Shown here in pieces: positions 55,561-63,871 of a stretch of DNA of 64,000 nt (its first letter is position 1; the number at the start of each line of letters is the position of its first letter). The position numbers and the translations under genes are program-made. The stretch comes from Mycolicibacterium sp. CR10 (GTDB lineage Bacteria > Actinomycetota > Actinomycetes > Mycobacteriales > Mycobacteriaceae): contig NZ_STGE01000002.1 of NCBI RefSeq assembly GCF_005222675.1, positions 62,001 to 126,000 of the forward strand, read 5' to 3'. The notes under the pieces were generated by a model. The model did not search any database. It was given only the letters and a program-made list of their open reading frames with translations, and had not been told where the DNA came from.

Positions 55561-55753
55561 CGCCACCACTCCTACGCCTGTGTAGAGCCGGGATAAGCCG
55601 AGTTACTCAGACAACCTCGTAACTTAGCTTCGCATTAGTAACCACTATCACAATCGGTTAAACGCAATTGGTACCGGACTTGATACCGCACTGTGATCGG
55701 CGATGCGCGTCGCCACGCCAACAACCGCCGAACCTCGCTCTAAACTTGGCGGC

Positions 55754-56719
55754 GTGGGCATCCGTGCACCGCGTCGGTCGGCCGTCGCCTTGGCGGCTGC
55801 CGCCACCCTCGCGTCGACTGGCTCCGCCTACGTCGGGGCCCGCAACCTGCTGAGTGGGCAGGCCGAGCAGGCTCGCCGCGTCATACCCAAATCGTGGGAC
55901 GTCCCGCCGCGAGCCGACGGCGTGTATTCACCGGGCGGCGGGCCGGTCGAGCGCTGGTACCGCGGGGTGCCGTTCGATCTGCACTTGATGATCTTCGGCG
56001 ACTCCACCGCCACCGGCTACGGCTGCACGAACGCCGATGAAGTCCCCGGTGTGCTGCTGGCCAGGGGTTTGGCCGAGGTGTCGGGTGAGCGGATCCGGTT
56101 GAGCACGAAGGCGATCGTCGGTGCGAGCTCGAAGGGTCTGTCGGGACAGATCGATGCGATGTTCGTCGCGGGTCCTCCCCCGGACGCCGCGGTCATCATG
56201 ATCGGCGCGAATGACATCACCCAGCCCAACGGCATCGGCCCGTCGGCGCGCCGCCTGGGCCGGGCCGTGCGGCGGCTACGGGCCAGCGGCGCGGTGGTGG
56301 CTGTGGGCACCTGCCCGGATTTCGGGGTCATCACCGCGATTCCGCAGCCGTTGCGCTTCGTGGCGCGAAACCGCGGACTCCGGCTGGCACGTGCGCAGGC
56401 GGCGGAGGTGCGATCGGCGGGCGGCAGCCCGGTGCCGTTCTCGGACCTGTTGGCGCCGCATTTCTACAAGACCCCGGAGCTGCTGTTCTCACCGGACATG
56501 TTCCATCCGTCGGCCGCCGGATACGAACTGGCGGCCAAGCAGCTCCTGCCTGCGCTGTGCAGTGCGCTCGGCGAGCGGGTGGCCGATGTGCCGCACGATG
56601 AGGCACTCCTGTCCCGGAGAGCCGACGGCGGGTCGCTGCTGGCACGGGTCAGCGGGCTGAGCCGGCTGTGGCGGCGCTCGACCGGGGTGCCCGCTCCGAT
56701 CGTGGTCCCCGCGGGCTAG
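55754..56719 (+). CDS. SGNH/GDSL esterase (Rv1075c homologue)
   Basis: A 321-aa hydrolase from GTG 55754. It has a basic N-terminal signal or anchor (about 1-30, RSAVALAAAATLASTGSAYVG). The SGNH blocks are GDS84TATGYG (block I), KAIVGASSKGL (block II Gly), IGANDI (block III Asn) and SPDMFHP (block V Asp-His). The close homologue Rv1075c is a secreted esterase of M. tuberculosis linked to intracellular survival. The frame is open 17 codons upstream to ATG 55703, which may also be used. It is followed by fadA after 49 bp. Confidence 0.85.
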   Translation: MGIRAPRRSAVALAAAATLASTGSAYVGARNLLSGQAEQARRVIPKSWDVPPRADGVYSPGGGPVERWYRGVPFDLHLMIFGDSTATGYGCTNADEVPGVLLARGLAEVSGERIRLSTKAIVGASSKGLSGQIDAMFVAGPPPDAAVIMIGANDITQPNGIGPSARRLGRAVRRLRASGAVVAVGTCPDFGVITAIPQPLRFVARNRGLRLARAQAAEVRSAGGSPVPFSDLLAPHFYKTPELLFSPDMFHPSAAGYELAAKQLLPALCSALGERVADVPHDEALLSRRADGGSLLARVSGLSRLWRRSTGVPAPIVVPAG

Positions 56720-56768
56720 GTTTCTGGGAACACGTCCCACACAGTCTCGAGTCCCGAGGAGCCTTGCC

Positions 56769-57986
56769 ATGCCCGAAGCCGTCATCGTCGCCACCGCCCG
56801 TTCCCCCATCGGTCGAGCCGGCAAGGGCTCGCTGGTCTCGATGCGTCCCGACGACCTCGCCGCGCAGATGGTCAGGGCGGTGCTCGACAAGGTGCCCGCC
56901 CTGGATCCGCGGGAGATCGACGACCTGATGATGGGCTGCGGCCAGCCCGCCGGCGAGGCCGGTTACAACATCGCCCGCGCGGTGGCCGTCGAACTCGGGT
57001 ACGACTTCCTACCCGGCACCACGGTCAATCGCTACTGCTCGTCGTCGCTGCAGACCACGCGGATGGCGTTCCACGCGATCAAGGCCGGCGAGGGTGATGC
57101 GTTCATCTCCGCCGGCGTGGAAACGGTGTCCCGCTTCGGCAAGGGCGCCGCTGACGGTGCTCCGGACTCCAAGAACGCGCTCTTCGCCGACGCGGAGGCT
57201 CGTACCGAACAGGCCGCCGCGGGTGCCACCGAGTGGCATGACCCCCGCGAGGACGGCAACATCCCCGACGTCTACATCGCGATGGGGCAGACCGCCGAGA
57301 ACGTCGCAGCATTCACCGGCATCAGCCGCGAAGACCAGGACCACTGGGGCGTGCGCTCGCAGAACCGTGCCGAAGAGGCCATCAACAGCGGCTTCTTCGC
57401 CCGCGAGATCGTCCCGGTGACGCTGCCCGACGGCACCGTCGTCTCCACCGACGATGGCCCGCGTGCTGGGACCACCTACGACAAGATCAGCCAGCTCAAG
57501 CCCGTGTTCCGGCCGAACGGCACGATCACCGCGGGCAACGCGTGTCCGTTGAACGACGGTGCCGCCGCGGTGGTCATCATGAGCGACGCCAAGGCCAAGG
57601 CGCTCGGGCTGACGCCGTTGGCGCGCATCGTGTCGACCGCTGTGACCGGGTTGTCGCCGGAGATCATGGGCCTCGGCCCGATCGAGGCGATCAAGAAGGC
57701 GCTGGCGAACGCCGGCAAGACGATCTCCGACATCGACCTGGTCGAGATCAACGAGGCGTTCGCCGTGCAGGTGCTCGGCTCGGCGCGCGAACTCGGCATC
57801 GACGAGGACAAGCTCAACGTTTCCGGCGGCGCGATCGCGCTGGGCCACCCGTTCGGGATGACCGGCGCGCGAATCACCGCCACGCTGTTGAACAACCTGC
57901 AGACCCACGACAAGACCTTCGGCATCGAGTCGATGTGCGTCGGCGGCGGTCAGGGGATGGCAATGGTCGTGGAGCGCCTCTCCTAG
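56769..57986 (+). CDS. fadA: Acetyl-CoA acyltransferase (thiolase) FadA3-like
   Basis: A 405-aa thiolase. The acyl-accepting nucleophile is C90 in NRYCSSSLQ; the His is in ALGHPFGMTGAR (about 353) and the second Cys in CVGGGQG. NEAFAVQ completes the active site. It corresponds to Rv1074c (FadA3), which ends a beta-oxidation cycle by releasing acetyl-CoA. It probably works with EchA8 (60206). Just upstream, TGGGAACACGTCCCA (56725-56739) resembles but fails the KstR consensus at one base. Confidence 0.93.
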   Translation: MPEAVIVATARSPIGRAGKGSLVSMRPDDLAAQMVRAVLDKVPALDPREIDDLMMGCGQPAGEAGYNIARAVAVELGYDFLPGTTVNRYCSSSLQTTRMAFHAIKAGEGDAFISAGVETVSRFGKGAADGAPDSKNALFADAEARTEQAAAGATEWHDPREDGNIPDVYIAMGQTAENVAAFTGISREDQDHWGVRSQNRAEEAINSGFFAREIVPVTLPDGTVVSTDDGPRAGTTYDKISQLKPVFRPNGTITAGNACPLNDGAAAVVIMSDAKAKALGLTPLARIVSTAVTGLSPEIMGLGPIEAIKKALANAGKTISDIDLVEINEAFAVQVLGSARELGIDEDKLNVSGGAIALGHPFGMTGARITATLLNNLQTHDKTFGIESMCVGGGQGMAMVVERLS

Positions 57987-57999
57987 GTTTTGGCGTCCT

Positions 58000-58064
58000 G
58001 CGTTGAGACTGCATCCATGGCGCCAAAGATCGAGTAGCACCCGCCGCCAGCGCAGTCTCAATGC
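58000..58064 (+). repeat. 65-bp inverted-repeat element, copy A
   Basis: Arms gcgttgagactgc (58000-58012) and gcagtctcaatgc (58052-58064) pair at 12 of 13 positions around a 39-base loop with aaagatcgagt. It begins 14 bp after the fadA stop. The reverse complement of 22434-22498 aligns with it without gaps. The loop word aagatcgagt is also found in the 61-bp hairpin family (copy 3). Confidence 0.6.
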
Positions 58065-58081
58065 CACCCGAAGGCACGAAA

Positions 58082-58110
58082 AAGGGGCGCCCACACTGTG
58101 GACGCCCCTT
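58082..58110. terminator. Intrinsic-type terminator between fadA and the BI-1 gene
   Basis: AAGGGGCG pairs with CGCCCCTT through CCACA/TGTGG-type inner pairs, making a 12-bp stem with a small loop, followed by ttctt. It stands between convergent genes and should stop both. Confidence 0.75.
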
Positions 58111-58124
58111 CTTCGTGGTCAGCG

Positions 58125-58973
58125 CTAGTCGCTGTTGAAGTAGCTCAGCAGGCGCAGGATCTCGATGTACAGCCAGACCAGGGTCACGGTCAGGCCGAGG
58201 GCGATGCCCCATGCCGCCTTGGCCGGTGCTCCGGCGCGGATCAACTGGTCAGCCGAGTCGAAGTCCACCAGGAACATGAAGGCTGCCAGCCCGATGCAGA
58301 CGAGCGAGAAGATGATCGCGAGCGGACCACCGCTTCGCAGTCCGAAGCCCTCGCCGCCGCCGACGCCGAACATCGCGAGCACGAAGTTGAGCAGGGCGAT
58401 CGCCACCACGCCGAACATCGCGGCGACGAGCATCCGAGTGAACTTCGGCGTGACTCTGATGGCGCCGGTCTTGTAGACGACGAGCATGCCGACGAAGACG
58501 CCCACAGTGCCGAAGAGTGCCTGCGCGATCATCCCCGGACCACCGGTGGACACCAGGTTGGCGAACAGGAACGACGCCGCGCCGACGAACAGGCCCTCGA
58601 AGGCGGCGTAGCTGAGCACGATCGCCGGGTTGTCCTGCTTGCGACCGAACGTCGCGATCAGCACCAGGGCGAGACCGCCCAGGCCGCCGACGAGCACGAA
58701 CGGCATCATCAAGCCGGCGTTCTGCGCCACGAGGAAGTACGAGATGATGCCGACCACGGTCACCACGCCCAGCGACATGGCGGTCTTGGTGACGACGTCG
58801 TCGATGGTCAGCGGACGAGTGTCGACCGCCCGCTGCTCCTGATACGGCTGCGCCGCGTAGGGATCTGCGTGTACCGCTGCCGCCGCGCCACCGGCGGCGC
58901 CGGTACCGAATTGCGCATATCCGGCTTGCCCCTTGGGCAAGCTTCGAAATACCGGGTTGCTGCTTTCGCGCAC
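58125..58973 (-). CDS. Bax inhibitor-1/YccA family membrane protein (Rv1072 type)
   Basis: A 282-aa protein from GTG 58973 with AGGAAGGAA upstream. Seven membrane helices occupy about 62-280. The C-terminal pattern VDFDSADQLIRAGAPAKAAWGIALGLTVTLVWLYIEILRLLSYFNSD contains the acidic residues that mark BI-1/TMBIM proteins, which act as pH-gated Ca2+ leak channels in the bacterial homologue BsYetJ. The first 55 residues are soluble and Gly/Ala-rich. Function in mycobacteria is unknown. Confidence 0.88.
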   Translation of the reverse strand: MRESSNPVFRSLPKGQAGYAQFGTGAAGGAAAAVHADPYAAQPYQEQRAVDTRPLTIDDVVTKTAMSLGVVTVVGIISYFLVAQNAGLMMPFVLVGGLGGLALVLIATFGRKQDNPAIVLSYAAFEGLFVGAASFLFANLVSTGGPGMIAQALFGTVGVFVGMLVVYKTGAIRVTPKFTRMLVAAMFGVVAIALLNFVLAMFGVGGGEGFGLRSGGPLAIIFSLVCIGLAAFMFLVDFDSADQLIRAGAPAKAAWGIALGLTVTLVWLYIEILRLLSYFNSD

Positions 58974-59135
58974 CGTCGGTTCCTTCCTGTGCTGGTGTCG
59001 AACTGAGACGAACAGTTCTTCAACGTGTGGGCTTGCCAACCAGTTCCCTTAACGCTGAAAGACTGTTCCCAGGTCGTTCACAGGAAACCTTACCCGGGCC
59101 GCCACTTCCCAGGGCGACGAACTACATTGCATTCC

Positions 59136-60197
59136 GTGGACGAAAACGAGGATGTCCTAGTTTCTGTGGGCGGACCTGTCGATCGGGGCGTCGGCCTGCT
59201 GACCCTCAACCGACCGAAGGCGATCAACTCGCTGACCCATCCGATGGTCGGGGCGATCTCCGCAGCGCTGAAGGCATGGGAAAACGACGACGCGGTCCGT
59301 GCGGTCGTCATCTCCGGCGCCGGTGACCGCGGCCTGTGCGCGGGGGGCGACGTCGTCGCGATCTATCACGACGCGAAGGTCGGCGGCGCGGCGACACGGC
59401 AGTTCTGGTGGGACGAGTACGTGCTCGACGCCTACATCGGGCGCTACCCGAAGCCGTATGTCGCGCTGATGAACGGCATCACGATGGGCGGCGGGGTCGG
59501 CATCAGCGCACACGGAAGCGTCCGCGTGGTCACCGAGACGACCAAAATGGCGATGCCCGAGGTCGGCATCGGCTTCATTCCTGACGTCGGCGGCACCTTC
59601 ATCCTGTCGCGTGCGCCGGGCCTGCTCGGGTTGCACGCGGCCATGACGGGCGCCCCATTCACCGGTGCGGACGCCATCGCGATGGGTTTCGCCGATCATT
59701 TCGTGCCCCACGACCGCCTCGACGCATTCACCGCGACGATCCTGGCCGAGGACATCGACGCCGCCGTGGCCGCCCACGCCGAGGAGCCGCCGCCGAGTCC
59801 GCTACTCGCCCAGCGGGAGTGGATCGACCACTGCTATGCCGGAGAGACGGTCTCCGACATCGTCGCGGCGCTGCGCGGCCCCGCGGGGAACAAGGCTGGC
59901 ACCGCCGCCGTCGACGCGGCCGACCTGATCGCGTCGCGCTCCCCCGTCGCCGTGTCGGTTGCGCTGGAGGCCGTTCGCCGCGCTGCGTCCCTGCCCACGC
60001 TCGAAGATGTACTACGCCAGGAATTTCGAACCTCGTGCGGGGCATTGCGCTCACATGATCTGGTGGAGGGCATCCGGGCACTTCTCATCGACAAGGACCG
60101 CAACCCGCAGTGGTCACCGACGTCGCTGGCCGGGGTCACCAAAAAAGACATCGACGGGTACTTCGTCTCCGCCGACCCCGACCTTTCCTTCGAATAG
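59136..60197 (+). CDS. echA9: 3-hydroxyisobutyryl-CoA hydrolase-like protein EchA9
   Basis: A 353-aa crotonase-fold protein from GTG 59136. [30 protein letters not shown] (oxyanion loop) and [23 protein letters not shown] followed by [24 protein letters not shown] identify the 3-hydroxyisobutyryl-CoA hydrolase subgroup, a step of valine breakdown. Its extra C-terminal 80 residues ([39 protein letters not shown]) are typical. It corresponds to Rv1071c. The stop is 8 bp from echA8, with which it forms an operon. Confidence 0.9.
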   Translation: MDENEDVLVSVGGPVDRGVGLLTLNRPKAINSLTHPMVGAISAALKAWENDDAVRAVVISGAGDRGLCAGGDVVAIYHDAKVGGAATRQFWWDEYVLDAYIGRYPKPYVALMNGITMGGGVGISAHGSVRVVTETTKMAMPEVGIGFIPDVGGTFILSRAPGLLGLHAAMTGAPFTGADAIAMGFADHFVPHDRLDAFTATILAEDIDAAVAAHAEEPPPSPLLAQREWIDHCYAGETVSDIVAALRGPAGNKAGTAAVDAADLIASRSPVAVSVALEAVRRAASLPTLEDVLRQEFRTSCGALRSHDLVEGIRALLIDKDRNPQWSPTSLAGVTKKDIDGYFVSADPDLSFE

Positions 60198-60205
60198 GAG
60201 CAACC

Positions 60206-60988
60206 ATGACCACAGACACCTACGAGACGATTCTGGTCACCCGCGAGGGCCGGGTCGCCACCATCACGTTGAACAGGCCGAAGGCGCTCAACGCGCTCAA
60301 CACCCAGGTGATGAACGAAGTCACCACCGCTGCAGCCGAACTCGACGATGACGCCGACGTCGGCGCGATCATCATCACCGGTAATGAAAAAGCATTCGCG
60401 GCCGGGGCGGACATCAAGGAGATGGCGAACCTGTCCTTCGCCGACGTGTTCGCCGCCGACTTCTTTGCCGCGTGGGGGAAATTCGCCGCGACCCGCACCC
60501 CGACCGTCGCGGCCGTCGCGGGTTACGCACTGGGCGGCGGCTGCGAGCTCGCCATGATGTGCGACATCCTGATCGCCGCGGACACCGCGAAATTCGGCCA
60601 GCCCGAGATCAAGCTCGGCGTGCTGCCGGGCATGGGCGGGTCGCAGCGACTGACCCGCGCGATCGGCAAGGCCAAGGCGATGGATCTGATCCTGACCGGA
60701 CGCAACATGGGCGCCGAGGAAGCCGAACGCGCTGGCCTCGTCGCCCGAGTGGTGCCCGCCGACACATTGCTCGACGAGGCCAAGTCCGTCGCCGAGACGA
60801 TCGCCGGGATGTCGCTGTCGGCGTCACGGATGGCCAAGGAAGCAGTCAACCGTGCGTTCGAGTCCACCCTGACCGAGGGACTCCTCTACGAACGCCGACT
60901 GTTCCACTCGGCCTTCGCCACCGACGACCAGACCGAGGGCATGAATGCCTTTGCCGAGAAACGGCCCGCGAACTTCACTCACCGCTAG
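60206..60988 (+). CDS. echA8: Enoyl-CoA hydratase EchA8
   Basis: A 260-aa crotonase-family enzyme from ATG 60206 (RBS TAGGAGC in the preceding stop). [15 protein letters not shown] is the oxyanion loop, and the two catalytic Glu are in [12 protein letters not shown] (about 115-126) and [20 protein letters not shown]. It hydrates trans-2-enoyl-CoA in beta-oxidation. It corresponds to Rv1070c. In M. tuberculosis EchA8 also scavenges long fatty acids. It follows echA9 and precedes the alpha/beta hydrolase gene by 9 bp. Confidence 0.95.
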   Translation: MTTDTYETILVTREGRVATITLNRPKALNALNTQVMNEVTTAAAELDDDADVGAIIITGNEKAFAAGADIKEMANLSFADVFAADFFAAWGKFAATRTPTVAAVAGYALGGGCELAMMCDILIAADTAKFGQPEIKLGVLPGMGGSQRLTRAIGKAKAMDLILTGRNMGAEEAERAGLVARVVPADTLLDEAKSVAETIAGMSLSASRMAKEAVNRAFESTLTEGLLYERRLFHSAFATDDQTEGMNAFAEKRPANFTHR

Positions 60989-60997
60989 AGTTCGTTC

Positions 60998-62716
60998 GTG
61001 ACCGATACCGGCCAGGGCACTGTGGTGACCGAAGGCGCAGCGCCGCGGGATGAGGCGCCACCCACGTCGTCGCCCAAGCGCGCGTGGTGGATTCGGCACT
61101 ACACATTCACCGGAACAGCCGTCGGTCTGGTGTTCCTGTTCTTCTCGATGACGCCGTCGCTGCTGCCCCGAGGACCCCTGTTCCAAGGACTCGTCAGCGG
61201 CGGCGCGGGCGCGACCGGATACGGGCTCGGCGTTTTCGCGGTGTGGCTGGTGCGCTACATGCGCTCGAAGGACTCCAGCCCGCCGGCGCCGCGCTGGGCG
61301 TGGCTGACGCTCGTCGTCGTGGGCGCCGTCGGGATGGTCCTGATGATCATCTGGTTCCACGTGTGGCAGGACGATGTCCGCGACCTGATGGGCGTGCCAC
61401 GGCTGGGATTCTGGGACCACCCGCTGGCCGCCGTCATCTCGCTGATCACGCTGTTCCTATTCGTCGAACTCGGCCAGTTGGTCGGACGGTTGGTGCGCTT
61501 CCTGGTACGCCAGCTGGAACGCATTGCACCGCCGCGGGTTTCGGCGGTCGTCGTGGTCGTGCTGCTGTTCGCGTTGACCGTCGCGCTGCTCAACGGAGTG
61601 GTGGTCCGGTCCGCGATGAGCGTCTTGAACAAGACCTTCGCCGCGGTCAACGACGAAACCGACCCCGATTTTCCCGGGCCGGACACCCGACTGCGCTCGG
61701 GCGGGCCCGAATCACTGGTCAGCTGGGAGTCGCTGGGTCACCAGGGCCGGATATTCATCTCCGGCGGCCCGACAGTCGAGCAGCTCACCGAGTTCAACGG
61801 GGCGCCGGCGATCGAGCCGATACGGGCCTACGCCGGCATACATTCCGCGGACGGCATCAAGGCAACCGCACGGCTGGCCGCGCAGGAATTACAGCGCACC
61901 GGCGGACTTGACCGTGCCATTGTGGCCGTCGCCACGACGACGGGCACCGGCTGGATCAACGCCGCCGAGGCCTCGGCGCTGGAGTACATGTACAACGGCG
62001 ACACGGCGATCGTGTCCATGCAGTACTCGTTCCTGCCGAGTTGGCTGTCGTTCCTCGTCGACAAGGAGAACGCCCGCCAGGCCGGCCAGGCGCTGTTCGA
62101 GGCGGTCGACGAGCTGGTCCGCGAGATGCCTGAAGACCAGCGGCCGACGCTGGTGGTCTTCGGTGAGAGCCTGGGCTCGTTCGGCGGTGAGGCGCCCTTC
62201 CTGGCGCTGAACAACCTGATCGCGCGCACCGACGGTGCGCTGTTCAGCGGACCGACCTTCAACAACACCATCTGGGCGGACCTGACGCACAATCGCGACG
62301 CCGGGTCACCGGAGTGGCTTCCGATCTACGACAAGGGCGAGAACGTCCGGTTCGTCGCCGAGCCCCGCGACCTGCAACGTCCAAGCGATCCATGGGGTCA
62401 GCCGCGGGCGGTCTACCTTCAGCACGCATCGGACCCGATCGCGTGGTGGACTCCCGATCTGCTGTTCTCCAAACCGGATTGGCTGCGGGAGCGCCGGGGC
62501 TACGACGTCTCACCGGACATGGAGTGGATTCCCATAGTGACGTTCCTGCAGGTGTCGGCCGATATGGCGGTGGCGGTCAACGTCCCCGACGGCCACGGCC
62601 ACGTCTACGTCAAGAACGTCGCCGATGCGTGGGCGGCCATCCTGTCGCCGCCGGGATGGTCACAGGAGAAGACCGAGAAGTTGCGCCCGTTGCTGCGTAG
62701 CGACGAGAGTTCTTAG
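60998..62716 (+). CDS. Alpha/beta-hydrolase-family membrane protein (Rv1069c type)
   Basis: A 572-aa protein from GTG 60998. The N-terminal half has four to five membrane helices (about 36-52, 68-86, 98-120, 145-170 and 185-210). The C-terminal half (about 260-560) is an alpha/beta-hydrolase-like domain with nucleophile elbow VVFGESLGSFGG, an Asp/His pair probably in QHASDP and PDGHGHVY. The whole layout matches PF10081/PF15420 proteins. Function is unknown; homologues sit beside echA8 in mycobacteria. It overlaps the convergent rhodanese gene by four bases. Confidence 0.85.
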   Translation: MTDTGQGTVVTEGAAPRDEAPPTSSPKRAWWIRHYTFTGTAVGLVFLFFSMTPSLLPRGPLFQGLVSGGAGATGYGLGVFAVWLVRYMRSKDSSPPAPRWAWLTLVVVGAVGMVLMIIWFHVWQDDVRDLMGVPRLGFWDHPLAAVISLITLFLFVELGQLVGRLVRFLVRQLERIAPPRVSAVVVVVLLFALTVALLNGVVVRSAMSVLNKTFAAVNDETDPDFPGPDTRLRSGGPESLVSWESLGHQGRIFISGGPTVEQLTEFNGAPAIEPIRAYAGIHSADGIKATARLAAQELQRTGGLDRAIVAVATTTGTGWINAAEASALEYMYNGDTAIVSMQYSFLPSWLSFLVDKENARQAGQALFEAVDELVREMPEDQRPTLVVFGESLGSFGGEAPFLALNNLIARTDGALFSGPTFNNTIWADLTHNRDAGSPEWLPIYDKGENVRFVAEPRDLQRPSDPWGQPRAVYLQHASDPIAWWTPDLLFSKPDWLRERRGYDVSPDMEWIPIVTFLQVSADMAVAVNVPDGHGHVYVKNVADAWAAILSPPGWSQEKTEKLRPLLRSDESS

Positions 62717-63081
62717 ACCAGAACCTCTTTGAGCGCGTGATAGCCGCCGATGACGTCGGTGGCGCGATGCAGACCGAGGTCTTTCAGCGACGCCGCCGCC
62801 AGGCTCGAGGTGTACCCCTCCGAGCACAGCACGATCCATTCCACGTCGTCGTCGACAGCTTCCGGCAGCCGCGCGTCGCTGGTCGGATCGCAACGCCATT
62901 CCAGGACATTGCGCTCGATGACCACCGCGGCGGGCACCTGACCTTCGGCCGCGCGCTGCGCCGCCGGGCGGATGTCGACGAGGTACGCACCCCGCGCCAG
63001 CGCCGCCGGCACCTCGTCGGCCGGCAGGCGGCTCAGCTTGGTGCGGGCATCGTCGAGAACAGCGTCGATGCGGCTGGGCAT
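62713..63081 (-). CDS. Rhodanese-like sulfurtransferase domain protein
   Basis: A 122-aa single rhodanese domain from ATG 63081. The active-site loop is C86-SEGYTSS (CxxGxxS form), preceded by the beta strand EWIVL. GAYLVDIRPAAQRAAEG gives the N-terminal Asp-Ile-Arg strand, and HALKEVLV is the C-terminal helix. It may handle sulfane sulfur. Its ATG shares one base with the stop of the cysteine dioxygenase gene (TGATG), so the two are translated together and probably act in one cysteine-sulfur pathway. Confidence 0.87.
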   Translation of the reverse strand: MPSRIDAVLDDARTKLSRLPADEVPAALARGAYLVDIRPAAQRAAEGQVPAAVVIERNVLEWRCDPTSDARLPEAVDDDVEWIVLCSEGYTSSLAAASLKDLGLHRATDVIGGYHALKEVLV

Positions 63082-63623
63082 CAGTCCCCCTCCGGTTTGT
63101 CGGTCAGCTCGGTGCGGTTGCGGCGCAGCGTATTGCGCTCGGTGAGGTCGTAGTAGGACATCGCGGTCAGCGGCGGCGAGTAGGCGTGCACGCTCAGCGT
63201 AGGCGAGGCGAGTGGGGCGCTCGCCCCGGTACCGGTAACCGCGACGGTCTCGCGGGCCCACTCGACGTCGTGTACCCACCCCAGCGGAAACGCTGCCTGG
63301 TCACCGGCTTCGAGCCGCCGGGTACGCAATGCCTGGCCATCCCAACGGGTTTCACGTAGAGACCCGGACAACACGGTCAATGCTCCCAGCGACCCACCGT
63401 GATCGTGCAGTTCGGTCGAGCGGTCCGGGACCCAGCTGATCAGCCACACGTCCAGTTCCTCATCGCCGTGCAGGCGGGTGAACCAGCGTTCGCCGCTGGG
63501 TGGTCCGCCGGCAGGCAACAGATGGTCGTACTGGCCGCCGAGGACGTCGTCGGCGAACCGATCGGTGACGTGAAGAAGGTCGGCTGGTTTCAAACGGGTG
63601 GGCAGGACGGAGTGAGTGACCAT
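63081..63623 (-). CDS. Cysteine dioxygenase (type I)
   Basis: A 180-aa cupin that oxidises cysteine to cysteine sulfinate with iron. The metal ligands are H73 and H75 in ELHDHGGSLG and H118 in GWVHDVEW, the 3-His facial triad. The usual Cys-Tyr crosslink Cys is absent, as in most bacterial enzymes. The ATG at 63623 follows GGGG. A small frame with two Cys codons (63667-63708) precedes it, and a rhodanese gene is coupled after it. Confidence 0.88.
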   Translation of the reverse strand: MVTHSVLPTRLKPADLLHVTDRFADDVLGGQYDHLLPAGGPPSGERWFTRLHGDEELDVWLISWVPDRSTELHDHGGSLGALTVLSGSLRETRWDGQALRTRRLEAGDQAAFPLGWVHDVEWARETVAVTGTGASAPLASPTLSVHAYSPPLTAMSYYDLTERNTLRRNRTELTDKPEGD

Positions 63624-63665
63624 GGGGGCTCCAGAGAGACGGACGACAGGTTCGGGGGTCAGGCG

Positions 63666-63677
63666 GTCAGGCCTGAC
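63666..63677. promoter_or_regulatory. 12-bp palindrome overlapping the leader-frame stop
   Basis: GTCAGGCCTGAC is a perfect palindrome that overlaps the stop of the polycysteine leader frame, 43 bp before the cysteine dioxygenase start. It could be part of an attenuator stem or an operator. Confidence 0.35.
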
Positions 63678-63708
63678 AACACTCCTGAAACCGGGTCACG
63701 TCAGTCAC
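63667..63708 (-). CDS. Cys-Cys leader peptide, candidate cysteine attenuator
   Basis: Two in-frame GTG codons (63708 and 63699) start a peptide MTDVTRFQECCQA or its last ten residues, ending at TGA 63669-63667. It lies 43 bp before the cysteine dioxygenase ATG. Short leaderless frames rich in Cys codons that act as cysteine-responsive attenuators are known in mycobacteria before sulfur-metabolism operons. Adjacent Cys codons near a stop, beside a 12-bp palindrome, fit that pattern. Confidence 0.45.
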   Translation of the reverse strand: MTDVTRFQECCQA

Positions 63709-63871
63709 GGCGCCAGTGTTCCACGGACTTCCGGCGGGCCGCCAGCGTGGCGCTTTAACCTCACCGTGAATCTGTAAACGCGCAGTTCGACGGGACTGCG
63801 ACCGAGGTGGCGCCGGCGGAACCGGCCACCGCCCGTCGAATGAGACGACGGCCATTGCATAGATTGGCGGC

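Noticed and set aside
56725..56739. TGGGAACACGTCCCA as a KstR site upstream of fadA
   Set aside because: One fixed base (GTC instead of GTT) fails the consensus, and FadA3 is not an established steroid-pathway enzyme.
63624..63871. SAM-type riboswitch upstream of cysteine dioxygenase
   Set aside because: No conserved SAM-IV or S-box core could be recognised; the leader peptide explains the region better.
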